From Hominimerdicola alba (GTDB taxonomy: Bacteria; Bacillota; Clostridia; Oscillospirales; Ruminococcaceae), in NCBI RefSeq assembly GCF_900109655.1, contig NZ_FOAT01000001.1, positions 310,001 to 374,000 on the forward strand: a DNA stretch of 64,000 bases, written 5' to 3'. The first letter of the stretch is position 1. Each line of letters opens with the position of its first letter. A model generated the notes under the pieces. It did no database searches. It was given only the letters and a program-made list of their open reading frames with translations, and was not told the DNA's origin. Position numbers and translations under genes: made by a program. Below are positions 1 through 8,864 of this stretch, one piece after another.

Positions 1-1
1 C

Positions 2-574
2 AGTAAGAATTCCAACGGCAAGCCCGGCGGTGGTACAGTCGGCAAAAATTCGAGCAACAAAAACAGTGATACCTCGGGAAACGACAGCAATAACAGCAGT
101 CAGCCCGAAAGCGGAGGTATAGTAAGATCGCCTGTTGGAAAAACAATTGGCATGACACTTCTGGCAATAGTTGCCGGTCTTGCAGCAATAATCATCAACC
201 GAAAAAGATGCCTTGACAAGATGCACGACAGCTGCACGCAGAAAGATCTTGCAAAACGAGTGACAGCGTTCTACACATACTCGCTGAAATATCTCTCTGT
301 CCTGCACATCGAGGTCAAGAAAAATCTATCGGATATGCAGATGTGCGATGAACTGATAAACAAATGTCATGAGCATCGTATACATCAGCTTGACGATAAG
401 CTGACAGAGCTGACGATAATGGCAGTAGAAGCAAATATGAGCGCAGACAGCATCACCGAGGAAGAAGCTACAAGAGCTGAAGAGATAATGAGATGCATCT
501 CTGAGGATATAGTAGCGAAGAAACTTGATATTATATCAAAGATCTCGGCGAGATTTATATACTGTCTGTATTGA
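2..574 (+). CDS. C-terminal part of a membrane-anchored protein (5' end outside window)
   Basis: The reading frame is open from the first bases, so the gene starts before the window. The visible part is a low-complexity Ser/Asn/Gly linker of about 45 residues, one hydrophobic segment (around MTLLAIVAGLAAIIINRKR, bases 152-208) followed by basic residues, then about 115 residues that are charged, helical-looking and probably cytoplasmic. No domain is recognised. A long polar linker before a single membrane segment would suit an extracellular or stalk domain encoded upstream. The next gene follows after about 20 bases, so the two are probably co-transcribed. The product is not identified. Confidence 0.6.
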   Translation, partial: SKNSNGKPGGGTVGKNSSNKNSDTSGNDSNNSSQPESGGIVRSPVGKTIGMTLLAIVAGLAAIIINRKRCLDKMHDSCTQKDLAKRVTAFYTYSLKYLSVLHIEVKKNLSDMQMCDELINKCHEHRIHQLDDKLTELTIMAVEANMSADSITEEEATRAEEIMRCISEDIVAKKLDIISKISARFIYCLY

Positions 575-593
575 TCGGAAAGGATATGATCTA

Positions 594-821
594 ATGGCTA
601 ACAAGATGAAAAATAAGTACGGAAATCCGCAGAAGAACATTGACGCATTCAAGGCAGCAGAAGCTGCAAAACTCGCAAAAGAGGTTGACAAGCAGCTGGT
701 GCATAACAATACAGTGCCCACCAGCAGAAAGCCTATGCTTATGAGAATACTCGTACTCGCAGTCGTTGCAGTTATGATTCTCGGCATTGTTATGGTAGCT
801 GCTAAAGGCGGATCATTCTGA
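594..821 (+). CDS. Small tail-anchored membrane protein, unknown function
   Basis: This 75-residue protein has a basic, Ala/Lys-rich N-terminal half and one C-terminal membrane segment (MRILVLAVVAVMILGIVMV), ending in KGGSF. The start at 594 was chosen because GGAAAGG lies just upstream at about 578-584; a longer frame from 525 lacks this site and overlaps the previous gene. Its stop overlaps the start of ung by one base (TGATG), so translation is probably coupled. No family is recognised. Confidence 0.6.
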   Translation: MANKMKNKYGNPQKNIDAFKAAEAAKLAKEVDKQLVHNNTVPTSRKPMLMRILVLAVVAVMILGIVMVAAKGGSF

Positions 822-1495
822 TGGTAAATATCGGAAATAGCTGGGATGATATCCTGGCAGAGGAATTCAAAAGCGAATACTATCTGCGTCTGCGTGAATT
901 TCTAAAAAGAGAGTACGCCCAGCAGACCATCTACCCAAATATGTACGATATCTTCAACGCCCTTAAATACACGGCTTACGAAGATGTAAAGGTGGTCATT
1001 ATAGGACAGGATCCCTATCACGGAGAGGGACAGGCTCACGGGCTTTGCTTTTCAGTTAAAAGAGGCATAGCACCACCGCCGTCTCTTCTGAACATTTTCA
1101 AGGAACTGCAGAACGATGTGGGTTTTCGTATACCTAACAACGGAGAGCTTACCGACTGGACAAGTCAGGGTGTGCTGCTGCTGAACGCAGTCCTGACAGT
1201 TCGTGCAGGACAGGCAAATTCTCACCGCGGTATGGGCTGGGAACAGCTGACAGACGCGGTGATACGCAGGCTCAACGAACGTGAAAAACCTATAGTTTTC
1301 ATGCTGTGGGGCAGAAATGCCAAGGAAAAGCAGAAGCTGATAACAAACAGCAGACATCTTGTGCTGACCGCAGCGCACCCATCTCCCCTTTCGGCATACA
1401 ACGGATTTTTCGGTTGCAGACATTTTTCCATCGCAAACGAATTCCTTGTCCAGACAGGACAGCAGCCCATTGACTGGAGCATTTCAGACAAATAA
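821..1495 (+). CDS. ung: Uracil-DNA glycosylase, family 1
   Basis: The product removes uracil from DNA by cleaving the N-glycosidic bond, the first step of base excision repair. The 224-residue length is normal for family 1 UDG. Both signature motifs are intact: the water-activating loop GQDPYH at residues 62-67 (catalytic Asp64) and the leucine/minor-groove loop HPSPLS at 186-191. The start codon overlaps the previous stop in TGATG. A strong intrinsic terminator follows directly. Confidence 0.97.
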   Translation: MVNIGNSWDDILAEEFKSEYYLRLREFLKREYAQQTIYPNMYDIFNALKYTAYEDVKVVIIGQDPYHGEGQAHGLCFSVKRGIAPPPSLLNIFKELQNDVGFRIPNNGELTDWTSQGVLLLNAVLTVRAGQANSHRGMGWEQLTDAVIRRLNEREKPIVFMLWGRNAKEKQKLITNSRHLVLTAAHPSPLSAYNGFFGCRHFSIANEFLVQTGQQPIDWSISDK

Positions 1496-1500
1496 CACAA

Positions 1501-1534
1501 AACTCCCGAAGCACGAAGTTTCGGGAGTTTTTAT
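1501..1534 (+). terminator. Intrinsic terminator after ung
   Basis: A perfect 10-bp stem, AACTCCCGAA (1501-1510) with TTCGGGAGTT (1520-1529), has a 9-nt loop and is followed by a T-rich stretch. It begins five bases after the ung stop codon. Confidence 0.9.
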
Positions 1535-1622
1535 TGTTATTATAAAGTCAACGCATACTCGGTAAGCATATCATGTATCGGCTAAAAGTCGATCTCGACC
1601 ATGATAAGCCACCATAAACCTT

Positions 1623-2891
1623 TTACTTGTTCAGATACTTGTCAACTATGCCTGTATAATCAAATGTAGCAAAATAATCTGCAGGAGTCTCAGCACGTCT
1701 GATAAGCTGAACATCGCCATCTTCCTTCAGAAGTATCTCAGCAGAACGGAGTCTGCCGTTGTAGTTGTAACCCATGGAGAAACCGTGAGCGCCGGCATCG
1801 TGGATAACGAGGATATCACCTATCTCCAGCTCAGGCAGCATTCTGTCGATTGCAAACTTATCGTTGTTCTCGCAAAGGCTTCCTGTAACATCGTACTTGT
1901 GGTCGCAGGGCTTGTCTTCCTTGCCAAGTACAGTGATGTGGTGGTAAGCGCCGTACATAGCAGGACGCATCAGGTTGCAGGCACAAGCATCAACACCTGC
2001 GTATTCCTTGTAGGTATGCTTGAAGTGCTTAACAGTTGTAACCAGATGACCGTAGGGAGCCAGCATATATCTGCCCAGCTCGGTGAATATAGCAACATCG
2101 CCCAGACCGGCAGGAACAAGTATCTCATCGAATGCCTTGTGTACACCCTCGCCGATAGCAAAGATATCGTTCTGGGGCTTGTCGGGCTCATAAGCAATAC
2201 CTACACCGCCTGACAGGTTGATGAACTTGAACTCAACGCCTGTCTTCTCCTTGATCTCAACAGCCAGCTCGAACAGTATACGAGCGAGCTTCGGATAGTA
2301 CTCGTTTGTAACGGTATTGGAAGCCAAAAAAGCGTGAAGACCGAAGTACTTAGCGCCCTTTGCTTTCAGTATCTTGAAACCTTCGATTATCTGCTCATGG
2401 GTGAAGCCGTACTTTGCATCGCCGGGGTTGTCCATGATCTTTGTGGAAATGGAGAAAGTTCCGCCGGGATTGTAACGGCAGCAGATAGTCTCGGGGATAC
2501 CGCAGAGCTTATCGAGAAACTCGATATGGGTAAAATCATCAAGATTGATGAAAGCTCCCATCTCACGTGCCTTAACATACTCCTCAGCAGGTGTAACGTT
2601 GGAAGAGAACATGATATCCTCACCCTTGAAGCCGCAGCAATCGCTGAGCATGAGCTCTGTCATTGAAGAACAGTCAACTCCGCAGCCCTCTTCCTGAAGT
2701 ATTTTGAGGATATAAGGATTAGGAGTAGCCTTAACAGCAAAAAACTCCTTGTAGCCCTTGTTCCAGCTGAATGCCTTGTAGAGATTACGGGCATTCTCGC
2801 GGATACCCTTTTCGTCATAAATATGGAAAGGAGTAGGATAAGCCTTGATTATCTCCTCTGCCTTTTCTTTTGTAATAAATGGTTTCTTCAT
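1623..2891 (-). CDS. lysA: Diaminopimelate decarboxylase
   Basis: This PLP enzyme decarboxylates meso-diaminopimelate to L-lysine, the last step of lysine synthesis. The 422-residue protein is a fold-type III (alanine-racemase-like) decarboxylase: the PLP lysine lies in FFAVKATPNP (Lys54), the glycine-rich phosphate loop is LSGGVG, the catalytic cysteine is in GSLCENND near residue 340, and the C-terminal barrel carries HDAGAHGFSMGYNYNGR. The gene stands alone with its own promoter. No lysine riboswitch is visible in the roughly 35-nt leader. Carboxynorspermidine decarboxylase is the main alternative family, but the C-terminal motif fits LysA better. Confidence 0.93.
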   Translation of the reverse strand: MKKPFITKEKAEEIIKAYPTPFHIYDEKGIRENARNLYKAFSWNKGYKEFFAVKATPNPYILKILQEEGCGVDCSSMTELMLSDCCGFKGEDIMFSSNVTPAEEYVKAREMGAFINLDDFTHIEFLDKLCGIPETICCRYNPGGTFSISTKIMDNPGDAKYGFTHEQIIEGFKILKAKGAKYFGLHAFLASNTVTNEYYPKLARILFELAVEIKEKTGVEFKFINLSGGVGIAYEPDKPQNDIFAIGEGVHKAFDEILVPAGLGDVAIFTELGRYMLAPYGHLVTTVKHFKHTYKEYAGVDACACNLMRPAMYGAYHHITVLGKEDKPCDHKYDVTGSLCENNDKFAIDRMLPELEIGDILVIHDAGAHGFSMGYNYNGRLRSAEILLKEDGDVQLIRRAETPADYFATFDYTGIVDKYLNK

Positions 2892-2931
2892 ATATCATCG
2901 TCCTTTTCTGAAAAAATAAATGTACTTTTAT

Positions 2932-2960
2932 ATAATAACATTTTTTTCAGATCAAGTCAA
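2932..2960 (-). promoter_or_regulatory. Promoter of lysA
   Basis: On the minus strand TTGACT (2960-2955), a 17-bp spacer and TATTAT (2937-2932) precede lysA. The predicted leader is only about 35 nt. Confidence 0.7.
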
Positions 2961-3112
2961 TAGAAAATAGATAATTTAATGAACCGTCTTGAAAAGATAT
3001 CTGAAAATAAGGGTATAAACCCGTTTGCACGAAAGCATATAATGATCCGATTATTAGTGAAAGCCCGAATTTTCGGCAAATAACCGCTATTACAGAAATA
3101 AAAAAATCATTA

Positions 3113-3141
3113 TTGACATTTAATGGATTTTATGATATAAT
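3113..3141 (+). promoter_or_regulatory. Perfect consensus sigma-A promoter
   Basis: TTGACA (3113-3118), a 17-bp spacer and TATAAT (3136-3141) match the consensus exactly. The promoter lies about 30 bases upstream of the zinc-ribbon gene at 3173. Confidence 0.85.
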
Positions 3142-3172
3142 CAATTCAATAAACTTATTTGGAGGTAAGAAT

Positions 3173-3940
3173 ATGTTTTGTCCAAATTGCGGTAATAATA
3201 TCCCCGACGGATCGGTATTCTGTCCCGAGTGCGGTAAACCCACAAGTGCTCAGGCAGTGCAGCAGCCTATGTACGGACAGCCTGCAATTGCAGCACCTGT
3301 CTCGGGAGGAGTAGCTGCTGTCAATCAGACTGTCGTAAAAATCCCCACCAGACTGATAGCAAAGATCGCATTCCTTGCTGCTCTGGTATGTTTCCTGTTC
3401 CCGTTCATGTCAGTATCATGTGATGCATCTACTGCAGCAAGTCTCACGGGTCAGGATACAAGTGAAGATTATACCTTTGAGATCGTATACAAGGGTTATA
3501 ATCTTATATTCCCATCTACCATAAGCGACAAGAACGTAAAGACCGGTTCGGGATTCGATCAGAGGGAAGAAAAAACAACTACAACCGATTCAGGCGAAAA
3601 ATACGGTTCAAAAGAAGGAGCTAATCCTTGGCTGATAATAACTGCCATTTGTTGTATAGCTGGATGTGTGATCCTGTTCCTGAAAAGAAAGAAGCTGTTC
3701 ACACTGATATCTGCAGGCTGTTCACTGGTAAGCATAATATGTCTTATCATATTCAAATCGGACTTTGCCAAGCGATATATCACCGACGGTAAAACCGACC
3801 TGGAAGGTCTGGGGAATTATCTGAAAGTAAACACCAAATTCGGATACGTCCTATGTATGCTGATGGTGATACTGGCATTGATCTCTTGTTTGATCAATTA
3901 TATTTTTGATAAACCCAAAAGCCCACAAAACTTCTACTAA
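3173..3940 (+). CDS. Zinc-ribbon membrane protein, unknown function
   Basis: This 255-residue protein opens with a double-CxxC zinc ribbon (CPNCGNNIPDGSVFCPECGK, residues 3-22). A Pro/Gln/Ala linker follows, then about four membrane segments, with one extracytoplasmic loop of roughly 80 residues between the first two. The start at 3173 is set by GGAGG at 3161-3165; a longer frame from 3113 would begin inside the promoter. Proteins of this zinc_ribbon_2 architecture are common in Firmicutes and mostly uncharacterised. It is a monocistronic unit with its own promoter and terminator. Confidence 0.8.
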   Translation: MFCPNCGNNIPDGSVFCPECGKPTSAQAVQQPMYGQPAIAAPVSGGVAAVNQTVVKIPTRLIAKIAFLAALVCFLFPFMSVSCDASTAASLTGQDTSEDYTFEIVYKGYNLIFPSTISDKNVKTGSGFDQREEKTTTTDSGEKYGSKEGANPWLIITAICCIAGCVILFLKRKKLFTLISAGCSLVSIICLIIFKSDFAKRYITDGKTDLEGLGNYLKVNTKFGYVLCMLMVILALISCLINYIFDKPKSPQNFY

Positions 3941-3947
3941 ATGATAA

Positions 3948-3977
3948 AGACTGCTGCACACGCGGCAGTCTTTTTTT
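3948..3977 (+). terminator. Intrinsic terminator after the zinc-ribbon gene
   Basis: A 10-bp stem with one G-U pair (3948-3957 with 3962-3971) and a 4-nt loop is followed by seven T residues. Confidence 0.9.
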
Positions 3978-4065
3978 GTAATGAAAAACATCCCAGTCCA
4001 AAAGTTTTCTTAACAAAACAATATTTCTCATTATTTTAAAATTATCTTAATTTTGTTAAACAGTC

Positions 4066-4094
4066 TTGCAAATATACCTAAAGGATGATATAAT
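4066..4094 (+). promoter_or_regulatory. Promoter of the zinc-binding protein gene at 4151
   Basis: TTGCAA (4066-4071), a 17-bp spacer and TATAAT (4089-4094) lie about 55 bases before the likely start codon. Confidence 0.6.
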
Positions 4095-4150
4095 AAAATA
4101 ATGTAGACTTGCGCGGATGTTAGTAATGATCTTTTTTGCGCATTGAGTTG

Positions 4151-4705
4151 ATGGATCTCTCTTACAAGACAAACGTTTTCAGAGCGAGGTGTGATATGGC
4201 TGAGGAATTGCTTCCGCGTCATCTGCGGGGACTTATTGCTGTTGATGACAGCAAATCTGACAGCGCTGGTATTACGGGGCAGGTAAGATGTTCCTGCGGC
4301 TGTGATAAGATGAAACTTCGCTGTTTTGGTCTTGATAATACCCGTGAAGATGACTGGAAATTCGGCATAAAGGTATCAGCAGAGTGTATCGGGTGCGGCA
4401 AAACTCACCTGCTGTTCGATCAGTCAGTACATGGGTATGACGGCTTTGCCTGCCATTCATACGAAACTGTCAATGATAAAAGAATGTCCCCTGTTATATG
4501 CCATGAATGCGGAGCGGAGGTATTCAAAACCGATATCGGCATAGAACTTGAAGACAAAGAACAGTTCATCGAAGAATGTGTAGAAGAATTTCCCGATGAA
4601 TTCCGCGAGGAAGACTTCACAGAGGCATTCAACTGGCTGACAATGACGTTAAAATGCGAAAAATGCGGCTATGAAGAAGAGATCATAAATTTAGAATTAT
4701 CTTGA
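4151..4705 (+). CDS. Zinc-ribbon-like cytoplasmic protein, unknown function
   Basis: About 184 residues with several paired cysteines: CSCGC, CIGCGK, CHECGAE and CEKCGYE. These suggest two zinc-binding knuckle pairs. A very acidic stretch (residues about 130-155) lies between the third and fourth. No membrane segment or signal peptide is seen. The start is uncertain: ATG at 4151 is used, but an in-frame TTG at 4136 is possible and neither has a clear ribosome binding site. The gene lies just upstream of a DUF951 zinc protein and prfA. No family name can be assigned. Confidence 0.65.
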   Translation: MDLSYKTNVFRARCDMAEELLPRHLRGLIAVDDSKSDSAGITGQVRCSCGCDKMKLRCFGLDNTREDDWKFGIKVSAECIGCGKTHLLFDQSVHGYDGFACHSYETVNDKRMSPVICHECGAEVFKTDIGIELEDKEQFIEECVEEFPDEFREEDFTEAFNWLTMTLKCEKCGYEEEIINLELS

Positions 4706-4723
4706 AAAGGACGGTGAAGCGTG

Positions 4724-4912
4724 ATGGATATCATCAAGGGCGACAGGCTTGTTATGAAGAAAAAACACCCCTGCGGCAGCAACGAGATGATGGTGCTGCG
4801 CTCGGGTATGGATTTCAAGCTTCGCTGTGTCGGCTGCGGACGGGAGTTCATGATACCACGCAGCAAGGCTGAAAAAAATGTAAGATCCGTAATACGCGAA
4901 GCGGAATCATAG
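4724..4912 (+). CDS. DUF951 family small zinc-binding protein
   Basis: The 62-residue product has the DUF951 layout: an N-terminal beta-rich stretch (DIIKGDRLVMKKKHPCG), then RCVGCGRE and a basic C-terminal helix. The cysteines at HPCG and CVGCG probably bind zinc. ATG at 4724 is preferred to the adjacent GTG at 4721. DUF951 genes are widespread in Firmicutes, often near housekeeping genes as here before prfA. The molecular function is unknown. Confidence 0.75.
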   Translation: MDIIKGDRLVMKKKHPCGSNEMMVLRSGMDFKLRCVGCGREFMIPRSKAEKNVRSVIREAES

Positions 4913-4968
4913 CTATGCTTTTATATGATAAGCTGAACATTTTAAGTAAGTAAAAAGGAGCAATAGCT

Positions 4969-6048
4969 ATGTTTGATAAATTAAGAGCACTTGAAGATAA
5001 ATTCAATGAGATAAATGAAAAGCTCATGCAGCCCGAGGTAGTTAACGACTCCAAGCTGTACACCGAGCTTATGATAGAGTACAGAAATCTTGAACCTGTT
5101 GTTGAGGCACTGCGCGAGTACGACAAGGCTAAAGCAGAATTCGATGAAGCGGTGGAAATGTCCTCTGACAGCAGCCTTGATGCTGATATGAAAGAGATGG
5201 TACAGGAGCAGTATGCCGAATCCAAGGCGGCTATGGCGCGTCTTGAAGAAGAACTGAAAATACTTCTTCTGCCAAAAGACCCCAACGATGACAGAAACGT
5301 TATCATTGAGATAAGAGGCGGTGCAGGCGGCGAGGAAGCTGCGCTGTTCGCAAATTCGCTGTACCGTATGTACTCCATGTATGCGGCGCAGAAAGGCTGG
5401 CAGATAGAGGTAATGAGCGCAAATGAGACCGAGCTGGGCGGTTACAAGGAAATAACCTTTACAGTATCGGGGCAGGGTGCGTATTCAAGACTGAAATACG
5501 AAAGCGGCGTACATCGCGTACAGCGTGTGCCAGAGACCGAATCTCAGGGTCGAGTACACACATCTACCGTTACGGTGGCAGTTCTTCCCGAAGCTGAAGA
5601 AGTTGAACTGGAACTTAACGAGGAGAGAGACATCAAAATGGAAGTTTTCCGTTCCTCGGGTGCAGGCGGACAGCACATCAACAAGACTTCATCAGCTGTA
5701 AGACTTATACACATTCCCACAGGTACAGTTGTGGAATGCCAGAACGAAAGATCCCAGTTCCAGAACAGGGAAAAAGCGCTGAAAATGCTACGTTCAAAGC
5801 TGTATGACGAAAAGGTAAGAGCCCAGGAGGATGAGATAGCTTCCAACAGGCGTTCACAGGTGGGCACAGGCGACAGATCTGAGAAGATAAGAACTTACAA
5901 TTACCCCGAAAGCCGTATTTCAGACCACCGCATAAAGCTGACACTCTACAAGCTAGAGCAGATACTCAACGGCAATCTGGATGAGGTCATCGATGCACTT
6001 GCAACTGCTGATCAGGCTGCAAAGCTTGCCGCTCAGGAGGAGCAGTGA
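4969..6048 (+). CDS. prfA: Peptide chain release factor 1
   Basis: The protein recognises UAA and UAG in the ribosomal A site and triggers peptide release. Its 359 residues fit RF1. The tripeptide anticodon region reads RVPETESQGRVHTS (near residue 185), where PxT is the RF1 type and RF2 would carry SPF. The catalytic GGQ lies in SSGAGGQHINKTSSAVR near residue 230. AAAAAGGAG precedes the ATG. The stop codon overlaps the next start in TGATG, so prfA leads a translationally coupled cluster. Confidence 0.97.
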   Translation: MFDKLRALEDKFNEINEKLMQPEVVNDSKLYTELMIEYRNLEPVVEALREYDKAKAEFDEAVEMSSDSSLDADMKEMVQEQYAESKAAMARLEEELKILLLPKDPNDDRNVIIEIRGGAGGEEAALFANSLYRMYSMYAAQKGWQIEVMSANETELGGYKEITFTVSGQGAYSRLKYESGVHRVQRVPETESQGRVHTSTVTVAVLPEAEEVELELNEERDIKMEVFRSSGAGGQHINKTSSAVRLIHIPTGTVVECQNERSQFQNREKALKMLRSKLYDEKVRAQEDEIASNRRSQVGTGDRSEKIRTYNYPESRISDHRIKLTLYKLEQILNGNLDEVIDALATADQAAKLAAQEEQ

Positions 6049-6449
6049 TGCATCTTGACGGCTTCGGGCTCTTAGTCAGCGATATGCCCGCGATGATAAG
6101 GTTTTACCGCGATGTTCTCGGATTTGAGATAAAGGAATCAGAGGACACGGAAAATGTATATCTTATCAAAGACGGCACACTATTCCTGCTTTATGGGCGA
6201 AGCGACTTTGAAAAGATGACGGATCACAGTTACGAATATATAAAGGGTCTGAACGGACATTCGGAGATAGCGCTGTATGTCGATACCTTTGACGAGGTCG
6301 ACACAGAGTACTCCCGAATTACAGAAATGGGTGCAAAGTCAGTTATGCCCCCGAGGACTATGCCCTGGGGACAGCGCACCTGCTACGTAGCAGACCCTGA
6401 AGGAAATCTGATAGAGATAGGCTCATTCGGCAAACCCTTTGAGCGATGA
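6048..6449 (+). CDS. VOC (glyoxalase/bleomycin-resistance fold) family protein
   Basis: About 133 residues form two beta-alpha-beta-beta-beta units typical of the vicinal oxygen chelate fold: GLLVSDMPAMIRFYRDVLGF at the N terminus, and the closing WGQRTCYVADPEGNLIEI. The possible metal ligands include His in GHSEIALYV and the final Glu in NLIEI. The substrate cannot be told from sequence. ATG at 6048 overlaps the prfA stop; an in-frame GTG lies directly before it. Position in the prfA-sua5 cluster suggests co-expression, not a shared pathway. Confidence 0.8.
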   Translation: MHLDGFGLLVSDMPAMIRFYRDVLGFEIKESEDTENVYLIKDGTLFLLYGRSDFEKMTDHSYEYIKGLNGHSEIALYVDTFDEVDTEYSRITEMGAKSVMPPRTMPWGQRTCYVADPEGNLIEIGSFGKPFER

Positions 6450-6474
6450 TATTTGATGGGAAAGAAGTTTTGAA

Positions 6475-7491
6475 ATGTTTGAAACAAAACTGCTTGGCAG
6501 CGATGAAGCTTCGGTAAAAAAAGCAGCGGAGCTTATAAAAGCGGGCGAAGTCGTGGGAATACCCACAGAGACCGTCTACGGACTTGGCGCAAATGCCTTT
6601 GACGAAGATGCTGTAAGAAAGATCTTTGCAGCAAAGGGCAGACCAGCCGACAATCCCCTGATAGTGCACATAAGCACATTTGATGAGATTGAACCTCTTG
6701 TGACGGAGATACCCGCGCTTGCTGAAAAATGTGCGGAAAAATTCTGGGCAGGACCGCTGACAATGATAATGCCAAAATCGGATAAGATACCAATGGTCAC
6801 CAGCGGCGGACTGGATACGGTGGGTATAAGAATGCCATCTAATGATACTGCGCGGGCTATAATCAAGGCGAGCGATTGTCCCATCGCTGCACCATCGGCA
6901 AATCTATCGGGCAGTCCCTCCCCTACTACGGCACAGCACGTTTTCAAAGATATGAACGGACGCATACCCGCCATTGTTGACGGCGGTGCCTGCGGAGTAG
7001 GTGTTGAAAGCACTGTAATAAGCTTTGAGGGCGATGCCATAAGGCTTCTGCGCCCGGGATTCATCTCGGTGGAAGACTTAAAAGAAGTTACAGATAATGT
7101 TCTTGTTGATAAGGGTGTGCTAGAAATGCTGGGCGAGGGCGCAAAAGTCAGGAGCCCCGGCATGAAATACAAGCACTACGCACCAAAAGCAGAGGTCACT
7201 ATAATCGACGGCAGCAGCAAGGAATTCAATGAATTCTGCAAAGCCAATGCCGCAGAGGACGATGTGCTGATGGTATTCACCAAAGCTGATGCTGATGGAC
7301 TCCCTAACAGAAAAACGATCCTTGGTGCAACGGACGAAGAACAGGCACAGCGGCTTTTTGATGCTCTGCGTGGATTTGACGATATGGGTGCTAAAAAAGT
7401 CTGGGCAAGGTGCCCGAGAAAGACAGGCGTTGGTCTTGCGGTTTACAACAGACTTCTGCGAGCGGCTGCATTCAGGGTGATACATCTATGA
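6475..7491 (+). CDS. L-threonylcarbamoyladenylate synthase (Sua5/YwlC type)
   Basis: The enzyme makes threonylcarbamoyl-AMP from threonine, bicarbonate and ATP, the first step of t6A37 modification of ANN-decoding tRNAs. The 338-residue protein has a full YrdC domain (residues about 10-205: GEVVGIPTETVYGLGANA, SAN motif in APSANLSGSPSPTT) and a C-terminal Sua5 domain (about 230-335), which separates it from short TsaC. The neighbour prfA is a common Firmicutes arrangement for ywlC. Its stop overlaps the coaE start (ATGA). Confidence 0.93.
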   Translation: MFETKLLGSDEASVKKAAELIKAGEVVGIPTETVYGLGANAFDEDAVRKIFAAKGRPADNPLIVHISTFDEIEPLVTEIPALAEKCAEKFWAGPLTMIMPKSDKIPMVTSGGLDTVGIRMPSNDTARAIIKASDCPIAAPSANLSGSPSPTTAQHVFKDMNGRIPAIVDGGACGVGVESTVISFEGDAIRLLRPGFISVEDLKEVTDNVLVDKGVLEMLGEGAKVRSPGMKYKHYAPKAEVTIIDGSSKEFNEFCKANAAEDDVLMVFTKADADGLPNRKTILGATDEEQAQRLFDALRGFDDMGAKKVWARCPRKTGVGLAVYNRLLRAAAFRVIHL

Positions 7492-8102
7492 GCGTTGTGA
7501 TAGGTCTGACAGGACAGAGCGGTGCAGGCAAAACACTGGTATCTCAAGTGTTTGAGGATAATGGTTTCGGTGTTATAAACTGCGATATGGCAGCAAGAGA
7601 AGTCACCGAAGCAGGCAGCGACTGCAATCTTGAACTTGCAAAGATATTCCCCGAATGTTTCGATGATGACCTCACGCTGGACAGACGTGCCCTTGGCAGT
7701 ATAGTTTTCGCTGATAGAAAAAAACTTGATACCCTAAACTCGGTTATATTCAGGTACATCGACAAACTTCTGGATGAAAAAATAGCAAAGTACAGCATAG
7801 ACTATGAATATGTACTTCTTGACGCACCAACTTTGTTTGAAGCAGGTGCTGACAAAAAATGCGATATCATCGTATCGGTAACGGCTGACGAAGATATAAG
7901 GCTACAGCGTATAACTGCCCGCGACGGTCTTGATGAGAAAAGCGTAAAAAACAGATTCGCTTCACAGCACGGTCAGGGATTTTTTGAAGAGAACAGCGAT
8001 TTCGTGATAAGAAATAACGGTGAAAGCGAGGACGCTGTAAGACAGACAATTGAAATAATAGACAAAATAAAGGAAGATAAAATTGGCAACAAAAACAAAT
8101 AG
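7488..8102 (+). CDS. coaE: Dephospho-CoA kinase
   Basis: The product phosphorylates the 3'-OH of dephospho-CoA, the last step of coenzyme A synthesis. The P-loop GLTGQSGAGKT lies at residues 6-16, followed by the CoaE-typical NCDMAAREVTEAG, LLDAPTLFEAG and a lid helix with RITARDGL. Its 204 residues are normal length. ATG 7488 was chosen because the P-loop must be near the N terminus, AGGGTG lies upstream, and it makes an ATGA overlap with sua5. A longer frame from 7410 only adds antisense-like sequence. Confidence 0.94.
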   Translation: MSVVIGLTGQSGAGKTLVSQVFEDNGFGVINCDMAAREVTEAGSDCNLELAKIFPECFDDDLTLDRRALGSIVFADRKKLDTLNSVIFRYIDKLLDEKIAKYSIDYEYVLLDAPTLFEAGADKKCDIIVSVTADEDIRLQRITARDGLDEKSVKNRFASQHGQGFFEENSDFVIRNNGESEDAVRQTIEIIDKIKEDKIGNKNK

Positions 8103-8844
8103 AAGAGCTTCGGCTCCAAAGAGAAAAAGAAAAAAGAAAAACTCCGCAGGTGACTGGATAGTAGTTATATTAGGCATAGTATTTGCTTTAGGAATAGTTC
8201 TGCTAACTGTATTTCTGCTTAAAAGAAGTATCAGCAAAGGACTTGAAGATGTCACTGAAAAAGCCAAAGATTATGTTCCCCACGGATTTACATATCCAAC
8301 TGATTACGAAGAATATGTTCTGAAATACTGCAAAGAATATCAGGTAGACCCTGTGCTTGTCTTCTCGGTGATAAAGGTCGAGAGCAATTTTGATCACCAA
8401 GCGACTTCGGAAGTAGGCGCGAGAGGTCTTATGCAGCTAATGGAAGATGCCTACGACTGGGTGAAATTCAGGCTTGATGACGACAGCGAAAGCTATGACG
8501 ATATGTATGACCCCGAGACAAACATCAAGTATGGCACATATTATCTCAGCTTTCTTATGGAAAGATATGACGATTCCATAGACCTTGCAGCAGCTGCATA
8601 CCACTGCGGAATGGGACAGGTTGACAGCTGGCTGGAAGACGGTACATTAAAAGCCGAGAAATTCGATGTGAATGATATTCCCAAAGAAAATGACCAGACT
8701 TCACATTACGTGAACAAGATAAATGACGCTTACTCGGCTTACAAAAAGATACTTTCCGAACGCGGTATCGACAGTATCTTCGAGGACGAGTCAGCAGAAG
8801 AGCTTGAATCCGAAGTATCGGAGAGCTTTGACGAAACATATTAA
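8083..8844 (+). CDS. Membrane-anchored lytic transglycosylase (SLT domain)
   Basis: The enzyme probably cleaves the MurNAc-GlcNAc bond of peptidoglycan with formation of 1,6-anhydroMurNAc. A Lys/Arg-rich N terminus precedes one membrane segment (residues about 28-48). A goose-type/SLT domain follows (about 75-230), with the catalytic glutamate in VIKVESNFDHQA, the ARGLMQLM motif and AAAAYHCGMGQVDSW. The acidic tail ends in SESFDETY. The start is TTG at 8083, after AAAGGAAG at 8070-8077, and overlaps the end of coaE by 20 bases. Confidence 0.88.
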   Translation: MATKTNRRASAPKRKRKKKNSAGDWIVVILGIVFALGIVLLTVFLLKRSISKGLEDVTEKAKDYVPHGFTYPTDYEEYVLKYCKEYQVDPVLVFSVIKVESNFDHQATSEVGARGLMQLMEDAYDWVKFRLDDDSESYDDMYDPETNIKYGTYYLSFLMERYDDSIDLAAAAYHCGMGQVDSWLEDGTLKAEKFDVNDIPKENDQTSHYVNKINDAYSAYKKILSERGIDSIFEDESAEELESEVSESFDETY

Positions 8845-8864
8845 CTTTCAAGGAGGTTTTACTA

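Noticed and set aside
2892-2960. Lysine riboswitch before lysA
   Set aside because: The predicted leader is only about 35 nt, too short for the aptamer.
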